The notes under the pieces: model-generated
Database searches by the model: none
The model's input: only the letters and a program-made list of their open reading frames with translations
Told to the model about the DNA's origin: nothing
Shown here: piece by piece, positions 5,757-11,097 of the stretch
How positions within the stretch are numbered: the stretch's first letter is position 1
Layout: every line of letters starts with the position of its first letter
Made by a program: the position numbers and the translations under genes
Origin: Fidelibacterota bacterium
Lineage (GTDB): Bacteria > Fidelibacterota > UBA2242
Assembly: GCA_003527965.1 (NCBI GenBank)
Contig: DPVY01000095.1
Coordinates: 1-11,097 of the forward strand
Direction: 5' to 3'
DNA: 11,097 bases

Positions 5757-8566
5757 TGGAAGATACGGATTTTTGTCCCGTGAAACCTGATAGCAATATG
5801 CACAATTCGCTGCAAAAAGGGATGTTACTCTTTCTTTGTTTTTGTTTTTTACGGGTACTCTCTTCTCCGGACCAACCTGCTATGGCATCGGAATACCAGG
5901 CAGCTTTGAATTATGCAAATCAGTCACACAGATCAAGCATCGTTTCCCCTTCCGATATGATCAGTAATTTTGACGCCAGACTGGCTCTCGCGCGAATCCT
6001 TTCATACAATAATGAAAATTTAAATGAAGCTGTCAACGAATACAATATCCTCCTCAAAGAAAATCCCAACAATACCGAACTTCTAACGGAAGCGGCGGAT
6101 ATTGAAGCACAGCGGGGACACGCAAAAAAGTGTCGTGACCTATATATCAGAGCCTTGGATATGAAAAATCATGACGAGAAACTTCTGCTTCGTTTCGCTG
6201 ATCGCATGAATAGTTGGGGCGATTTTTACCGTTCAGAAAAAATTTACAGAAATTACATAAAAAATCATCCCAAAGCACATGAAACAGTCTTAAAACTGGC
6301 TTCGATTCTGGCCAGTTCTCAGCGATACGAGGAAGCAGACGGAATTTATCGCAGACTTCTCCTCCAAAACGTGGAAACTGAAAAAGCACTCTTTGGGCTG
6401 GCAAAACTTAAATTTCAGGAAAAGAAATTTAACGAGAGCATTTTGTATGCAAGTAAAATCTCTATGACCGCATCCGACAATACTGAAGCGTTATTCTTAC
6501 AGGAGCATGCACTGGTATATTTAAAGCGCTTCGACAAAGCTTTAAAAATGTATGAGCGTTTATTGATCATATACCCCCAGAGAGCTTCGGTTCATCTGGC
6601 CACCGGTAAATTATACATGAAAGAGGGAAATCCCGAAAAGGGCGCGGCATACTTTAAAATGGCGTACGAAATTGACCCGGAGAATCCGGAAATTCAATTC
6701 TACCACGCAGGATTCGACAGGGCGGTTTCGGATGAATTTGTTCATAATCATTTGAAGTCAGATGCAAAATCTCCAAAAAACCTGGAAACTTGGGCACGAC
6801 TATATGTATCCCATGGATACAACAAGGAAGCCATTGCCTTTTACAAAGCGGCGATGGGGAGTGACCCTGAATATTTTCCTGCCATTACAGGTCTGGCCGA
6901 AGTGCTGGCTATAGATAAGCAATATGATGCTTCGATAAAACTTTTCAAATCTCTTTCTGAAAAATTCCCGGATAATTCAAAGATTTTAATAAACACGGCA
7001 CGTGCTCTGGGGTGGTCAAGAAAGTACGGTGAATCGATTGATCTTTATGAAAAGATCCACAAGCTGAATCCGGCGGATCCGGTTCCTCAAAAGGAAAAAG
7101 CCAGGACCGCGATATGGGGAAAAATGCACGCCCTGGCAATGGAAACTTATAAAAACATGCTCACCCCTTCTGTTGATAAAAAGCTTGCCACGATCCTGTC
7201 TCCCATATCCGACGTTTTAAAAATCAAAGCCTTAACAAAAGAAATTGAGGGGTTAAAAGAGAGTGTGGAAAAAGAGAGTGTCTATGAGGGATATGAAATT
7301 TTCACCAATAACTTCAAAAACATAAAGAAATCTCTTTCTCCGGATAATAAAAAACAGGTTGAACTGGCTGCTGTTGATCTCATCCCGTTATTTAAGATTC
7401 AAAAAGCCGTATCGCTGGAGATGAAGGCAAAGGATCTTGGATGGAATAAAAGATATACCCAGGCAATGGACATTTATGAAAAGCTCCTATGTTTTGAGCC
7501 CGGCAACGAAGAGGCACTTTTTGATTATGCCCAGGTCGAATGCGCTCAGGGCTTATGCGACAGAGAGGCACGGACTTACAAACATTTGTTCAACATTGAT
7601 CCTCGGCACAGCCTTGCGGGCCTGGCATTAAAGCGGCAAGAAATCAGGAGCAATCCATTTTTACAGCTCGATCATTCATACTGGAACGAAAAGGGGCGGG
7701 GAGATCTGGCCGGAATTACCAGAAACCGGACTGACCTTATCTTTGATATCCCCTTTTACTGCCGTAACCATGCAACATTCAAAGTACATAACTGGACAGA
7801 ACACCCTGCTTTCACAGGTGAATCATATAAGGCCCATGGTTTTTCCCTTCAATTAAAAGAAATCTTTAACCCCTATATGAAAGGGGAGGTAAGCTGGACC
7901 AACAAAAATTATAATGACGGTAACTTCGGCACAACAGATACGGGGCATGCCAGTCTCTTTTTTAACCTGAGAGATTATGTAGAGACAGGTATTGGTTACG
8001 TTAAAACTGACGAACTGTATAATTATTTCGGTATCAAACAGGGAACCCGGGCCGATACGTGGTGGATTTCTGCTCAATCGAACCTGAACCGCAAGCTGGA
8101 AGTAAGCGGTAAGGCCAGATATATAGATTACAGCGACAACAACGATGGCCAATTTCATTCTCTTGGAATCGGTTATGCTGTTACAGATCACCCCGGGATA
8201 TTCAAAGTCATCTTTTCCGGAGAATACCGTGATACAAACGAGCAAAACGCATACCGGTACAGCGGTAGCAATCTGGTTGATATTACTCATCCCTACTGGA
8301 CACCTCAAAACTATCTGGGCGGCGATATTACACTGGAGTGGCATCACGATCTTTCAAAACTATTCTTTTGCGGCAGTGAGCTCCATTTTTATGATGTCCG
8401 TGTGTCGTTCGGATCAAACTCAGAGGGAAATTCTTCAATACAGTTTAAAGGGGGATGGCACTACGAATTTTATAATCACTGGACAATTGGTATCGAAGGA
8501 ATGATCCACTGTTCAGACGATTGGAATGCTGAAGGTGTCTGGGGTACTATTAAATACCAGTTTTAA
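5756..8566 (+). CDS. Outer-membrane TPR/beta-barrel polysaccharide exporter
   Basis: This 936-residue protein has a signal region (hydrophobic 23-36, probable cleavage after PAMA near residue 44). A long TPR array follows at about 70-465 and again at about 560-620, split by a charged, non-TPR helical segment (about 470-555). The last ~300 residues (635-936) alternate polar and aromatic residues like transmembrane beta-strands (for example ETGIGYVKTDELYNYFGI) and end in KYQF, with the terminal Phe typical of outer-membrane barrels. This TPR-then-barrel plan matches PgaA and BcsC, which export PNAG and cellulose. The likely role is the outer-membrane pore for the polymer made by the downstream synthase. 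The start is uncertain: ATG 5756 overlaps the previous stop, while ATG 5798 (residue 15) gives a more typical signal peptide but lacks a clear ribosome binding site. Barrel strand number cannot be fixed by eye. Confidence 0.9.
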   Translation: MEDTDFCPVKPDSNMHNSLQKGMLLFLCFCFLRVLSSPDQPAMASEYQAALNYANQSHRSSIVSPSDMISNFDARLALARILSYNNENLNEAVNEYNILLKENPNNTELLTEAADIEAQRGHAKKCRDLYIRALDMKNHDEKLLLRFADRMNSWGDFYRSEKIYRNYIKNHPKAHETVLKLASILASSQRYEEADGIYRRLLLQNVETEKALFGLAKLKFQEKKFNESILYASKISMTASDNTEALFLQEHALVYLKRFDKALKMYERLLIIYPQRASVHLATGKLYMKEGNPEKGAAYFKMAYEIDPENPEIQFYHAGFDRAVSDEFVHNHLKSDAKSPKNLETWARLYVSHGYNKEAIAFYKAAMGSDPEYFPAITGLAEVLAIDKQYDASIKLFKSLSEKFPDNSKILINTARALGWSRKYGESIDLYEKIHKLNPADPVPQKEKARTAIWGKMHALAMETYKNMLTPSVDKKLATILSPISDVLKIKALTKEIEGLKESVEKESVYEGYEIFTNNFKNIKKSLSPDNKKQVELAAVDLIPLFKIQKAVSLEMKAKDLGWNKRYTQAMDIYEKLLCFEPGNEEALFDYAQVECAQGLCDREARTYKHLFNIDPRHSLAGLALKRQEIRSNPFLQLDHSYWNEKGRGDLAGITRNRTDLIFDIPFYCRNHATFKVHNWTEHPAFTGESYKAHGFSLQLKEIFNPYMKGEVSWTNKNYNDGNFGTTDTGHASLFFNLRDYVETGIGYVKTDELYNYFGIKQGTRADTWWISAQSNLNRKLEVSGKARYIDYSDNNDGQFHSLGIGYAVTDHPGIFKVIFSGEYRDTNEQNAYRYSGSNLVDITHPYWTPQNYLGGDITLEWHHDLSKLFFCGSELHFYDVRVSFGSNSEGNSSIQFKGGWHYEFYNHWTIGIEGMIHCSDDWNAEGVWGTIKYQF

Positions 8567-8571
8567 GGGTT

Positions 8572-10218
8572 ATGAATAAAATGCAAAAGAAAATATCTAT
8601 CAAATCAATGTTGTTCATAATACTGCCTTTTGTAGCTATAATTCTCGCAATCTCTTATCTTATGGTTCGAACATTCCTGTTCATCATTGCTGATTATTTG
8701 TGGTATGAAAAAACGGTTGCTCTGTTTCTTCTTCTTGCGGAAATTTTTATCTTGATGCACGGAATCGGATATTTTCTGGAAATTGTTCATGTTACCAGCG
8801 GTAAAAAATCACCGGTGGTGCCGGAAAGCCCGTTACCCCCGCTGACATCATTCCCTCCGATTGCAATTATCGTATCCTCGTTCAAGGAACCCCTTGACGT
8901 TATTGAGGATACGTTAATCAGCTTTTATAATCTCACTTACCCGAACAAATATATCTATTTCCTTGACGACACTCGTTATGATCTGCCCGGTGATGACCAG
9001 TTGAAAATGCAGGATTACAGAGAAGAAATTCACAAACTTTGCCGGAGAATTGGCGTAAATCTTTTCAGGCGGAAGTGGCGGGGAGCGAAGGCGGGCATGA
9101 TCAATGACTTCCTTGACTTTCTTGAAGGCAATCAGAAAGAGGGATTCGAATTCCAAAACTTCGCAGAAGATAAGCATCACGAAAAGGAAAAATACATCAT
9201 CGTTTTCGATGCCGACCAAAACCCTTTCCCCAACTTTGCGGAACCTCTGGTTGCAATAATGGAGCATACTCCCAGGCTTGCCTTTATTCAAACTCCCCAG
9301 TACTACTCAAACTTTGAGACAAATCGCATTGCCCGTGCATCAGGTCTCCAGCAGGCGGTATTTTATGAATATATCTGCGAAGGAAAAAGTACTCAGGACG
9401 CCATGTTCTGTTGCGGCACCAACGTCATCTTCAGACGGGAGGCACTCATGGATGTTGGCGGATTTGACGAAACATCGGTAACGGAAGATTTTGCAACTTC
9501 CTTAAAATTCCACCTAAACGGCTGGAGATCCGCCTATCTCAACAGGGTTATGGCTTTTGGAATGGGCCCGGAAGATTTAGGCGGTTACTTTAAACAGCAA
9601 TTCAGATGGGCACTTGGAACAATTGGTCTTCTCCGACAGGTTATCTCACACTTTGTAAGGCATCCGGCGAAACTTACACCCGTCAAGTGGTGGGAATATT
9701 TTCTTTCGAGCACCCATTATTTCATTGGTCCTGTTTTTCTGATTCTTGTGCTCTGTCCAATCCTTTACCTCTTTACAAACGTACCCAGTTACTTTGCCAG
9801 GCCGGAAGTGTACATTTTGTTCTTTCTTCCCTATATTGCCATAACTCTCTCAACCTTTTTCTGGACTCTTAAGGAACGTAATTACACTGTAAAAGATATC
9901 TTTACCGGGCAACTCCTCATGGCTGTTACCTTCCCCGTTTATATCAAGGCTTCAATACTTGCACTGCTTGGAATAAAGGGGAGCTTCGTCATCACGCCCA
10001 AAACAGGCAGTGTAGCTCTTCCACTCAAAGATCTCTGGGCTCAACTTTTTATCATTACCGTCAGCTTTGCCGCAATTGTCTGGGGTTTGAACAGGCTCTA
10101 TTACGAACATAATCCTATTGGGGCTCTGATCGTCAATATGCTATGGTGTCTGTATCACTTTATGATCTTGTCGTCCGTATTGTACTTTAATATACCCGAT
10201 GAAAATGGCGAGAAATGA
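8572..10218 (+). CDS. Cellulose-synthase-like processive family 2 glycosyltransferase
   Basis: This 548-residue inner-membrane enzyme polymerises a nucleotide-sugar and extrudes the chain. Two N-terminal membrane helices (about 12-40 and 47-68) precede the cytoplasmic catalytic domain. The domain has LDD at 131-133, DAD at 213-215, TPQYY at 241-245, TED (catalytic base) at 304-306 and QQFRW at 342-346, the Q-x-x-RW hallmark of processive synthases. About five further helices follow. FVITPK at 472-477 corresponds to the BcsA gating loop F-x-V-T-x-K. The protein ends soon after the last helix, so the c-di-GMP-binding PilZ domain of BcsA is absent. The gene starts 5 nt after the exporter stop; AAGGG is very close to this ATG, so the second ATG (8581) is a possible start. 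The sugar cannot be read from sequence; the GH26 neighbour suggests beta-mannan, xylan or mixed-linkage glucan. An assignment to cellulose itself is less likely. Confidence 0.93.
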   Translation: MNKMQKKISIKSMLFIILPFVAIILAISYLMVRTFLFIIADYLWYEKTVALFLLLAEIFILMHGIGYFLEIVHVTSGKKSPVVPESPLPPLTSFPPIAIIVSSFKEPLDVIEDTLISFYNLTYPNKYIYFLDDTRYDLPGDDQLKMQDYREEIHKLCRRIGVNLFRRKWRGAKAGMINDFLDFLEGNQKEGFEFQNFAEDKHHEKEKYIIVFDADQNPFPNFAEPLVAIMEHTPRLAFIQTPQYYSNFETNRIARASGLQQAVFYEYICEGKSTQDAMFCCGTNVIFRREALMDVGGFDETSVTEDFATSLKFHLNGWRSAYLNRVMAFGMGPEDLGGYFKQQFRWALGTIGLLRQVISHFVRHPAKLTPVKWWEYFLSSTHYFIGPVFLILVLCPILYLFTNVPSYFARPEVYILFFLPYIAITLSTFFWTLKERNYTVKDIFTGQLLMAVTFPVYIKASILALLGIKGSFVITPKTGSVALPLKDLWAQLFIITVSFAAIVWGLNRLYYEHNPIGALIVNMLWCLYHFMILSSVLYFNIPDENGEK

Positions 10219-11097
10219 ACACTCGACTTCTTCATAACATAACAAACATATTCACTATACTGATGCTGTTTTTGTCCCTGGCCTGTCATCAGGTGCAGGC
10301 ACATCAGTCATCAATGGAAGCGCCTCTCTGGGGATTTGCCCTTGACGGGCACCCAATCACCCTTGAAAAATTGCAAACCGTCAAGAAAGAAACAGGATTG
10401 AATGCTTCGATCATTGTTTTTTTCCTCCAGTGGCCCTCCCCGGAAAAACAGAATACGGCGAAGTTCCCCGGTGAAACTCTTGAGGCAATATATCAGGAAG
10501 GGGGTATTCCCTGCCTCACATGGGAACCTATGTATTACGAAGGTGTTACAGAAATTATGATTTCCCATCATGCGATTATGGCCGGTCAGTATGATTCATA
10601 CATTACTGAATTCGCAAGGCAGGCAAAATCGTGTGGCAGGCCCTTGATGATTCGATTTGCCCACGAGATGAATATTGAGCGCTACCACTGGGGTACGGGA
10701 AAATCCGACTACGGACTCCCAAGCCCCGCTGTTTACAAAAAGATGTTTCACTATGTTGTTAAGATATTCAGAAATATGGATGTAAAAAATGTGCTCTGGG
10801 TCTTCTGTCCTAATGCGGAGTCTGTTCCGAATACCTCCTATGATCCGACAGCCGGCTGGAATCGTGCAGCCAATTTTTACCCGGGTGATGATTATGTCGA
10901 CATAGTAGGAATAGATGGTTACAATTGGGGGACGACACAAACAATAGAAAAGGACGGCTGGAAAAGCCAGTGGAAATCTTTTGAAAATATCTTCAGGAAT
11001 GCTCATGCTGAACTGGCAACTATAGCGCCCGGCAAGCCTGTCATTATCTTTGAAACAGCAAGTGTCACGCAGGGTGGAAACAAAAATCAATGGATCA
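10215..11097 (+). CDS. Secreted GH26-type glycoside hydrolase (beta-mannanase-like), 3' end cut by window
   Basis: The frame opens at ATG 10215, overlapping the synthase stop (ATGA), and stays open for 294 codons to the window edge. A signal peptide covers about residues 1-29 with cleavage after VQA; Cys24 follows SLA, a weak lipobox, so a lipoprotein is possible. The mature part looks like a clan GH-A barrel of family 26. It has MIRFAHEMN with acid/base Glu151, then YHWG, LWVFCPN, VDIVGIDGYNWG at about 228-239, and IIFETAS with nucleophile Glu280. Family 26 enzymes cleave beta-1,4-mannan, beta-1,3-xylan or mixed-linkage beta-glucan. In an operon with a synthase and exporter, it most likely trims or releases the polymer in the periplasm, as BcsZ (GH8) does for cellulose. 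Both catalytic glutamates are present, so it should be active. The missing C-terminus may be short. Family assignment is by motif only. Confidence 0.88.
   Translation, partial: MNTRLLHNITNIFTILMLFLSLACHQVQAHQSSMEAPLWGFALDGHPITLEKLQTVKKETGLNASIIVFFLQWPSPEKQNTAKFPGETLEAIYQEGGIPCLTWEPMYYEGVTEIMISHHAIMAGQYDSYITEFARQAKSCGRPLMIRFAHEMNIERYHWGTGKSDYGLPSPAVYKKMFHYVVKIFRNMDVKNVLWVFCPNAESVPNTSYDPTAGWNRAANFYPGDDYVDIVGIDGYNWGTTQTIEKDGWKSQWKSFENIFRNAHAELATIAPGKPVIIFETASVTQGGNKNQWI

Noticed and set aside
7853..8347. 164-codon open frame on the minus strand inside the exporter barrel region
   Set aside because: It is antisense to a well-supported gene, and its Ile/Val-rich sequence mirrors the alternating codons of the barrel. 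It has no ribosome binding site or family resemblance.
8572..10218. Labelling the synthase bcsA and the operon as cellulose biosynthesis
   Set aside because: There is no PilZ domain, no BcsB-like gene and no GH8 hydrolase, so a cellulose label is not supported.
10596..11090. 164-codon open frame on the minus strand opposite the GH26-like gene
   Set aside because: The plus strand encodes clear GH26 motifs with a signal peptide, and the antisense frame has no recognisable feature.
1..11097. CRISPR array, tRNA, rRNA, insertion sequence or integrase
   Set aside because: I found no regularly spaced repeats beyond the two-copy linker repeat, and no tRNA-like cloverleaf, rRNA segment or transposase/integrase motif.

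Overview
The window reads as chromosomal DNA from a Gram-negative bacterium of moderate GC. A sulfate-reducer-like Desulfobacterota host is my best guess, from the mixture of a prfC gene, remnants of a fused aspartate aminotransferase/decarboxylase gene, short palindromic intergenic repeats and an outer-membrane polysaccharide exporter. No rRNA, tRNA or other taxonomic marker is present to confirm it.

Minus-strand half (1-4310). A two-gene unit reads leftwards: a DEAD-box RNA helicase (3264 to 1730) followed 6 nt later by prfC, release factor 3 (1723 to 137). The helicase reading frame breaks at a run of five A residues (2191-2195, minus sense). Adding one base there restores a single 511-residue protein with a DbpA-type RNA-binding C-terminus. 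Upstream of the helicase lie a palindromic repeat, a possible promoter and a Rho-independent terminator. Behind these are two broken genes: the last ~33 codons' worth of a Sir2-like gene start and the C-terminal ~224 residues of an aspartate aminotransferase/4-decarboxylase-like enzyme. This stretch looks like the scar of one or more deletions.

Plus-strand half (4519-11097). A near-consensus sigma70 promoter (TTGACT, 17 bp, TATACT) opens a tightly packed operon that runs off the right edge. Its genes are an inner-membrane-anchored TPR protein, an exported TPR protein, a 936-residue protein with a long TPR array and a C-terminal outer-membrane beta-barrel, a cellulose-synthase-like processive family 2 glycosyltransferase, and a secreted GH26-type glycoside hydrolase cut by the window edge. 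Start and stop codons overlap or nearly touch at every junction.

Together these form the expected parts of a synthase-dependent exopolysaccharide machine: the synthase polymerises and moves the chain through the inner membrane, the TPR proteins scaffold the periplasm, the barrel exports the chain, and the hydrolase trims it. The layout parallels Bcs (cellulose), Pga (PNAG) and Alg (alginate). It differs in using a GH26 hydrolase (a family that acts on beta-mannan, beta-1,3-xylan or mixed-linkage beta-glucan) and a synthase with no fused PilZ domain. This cluster is the best candidate in the window for a little-described system.
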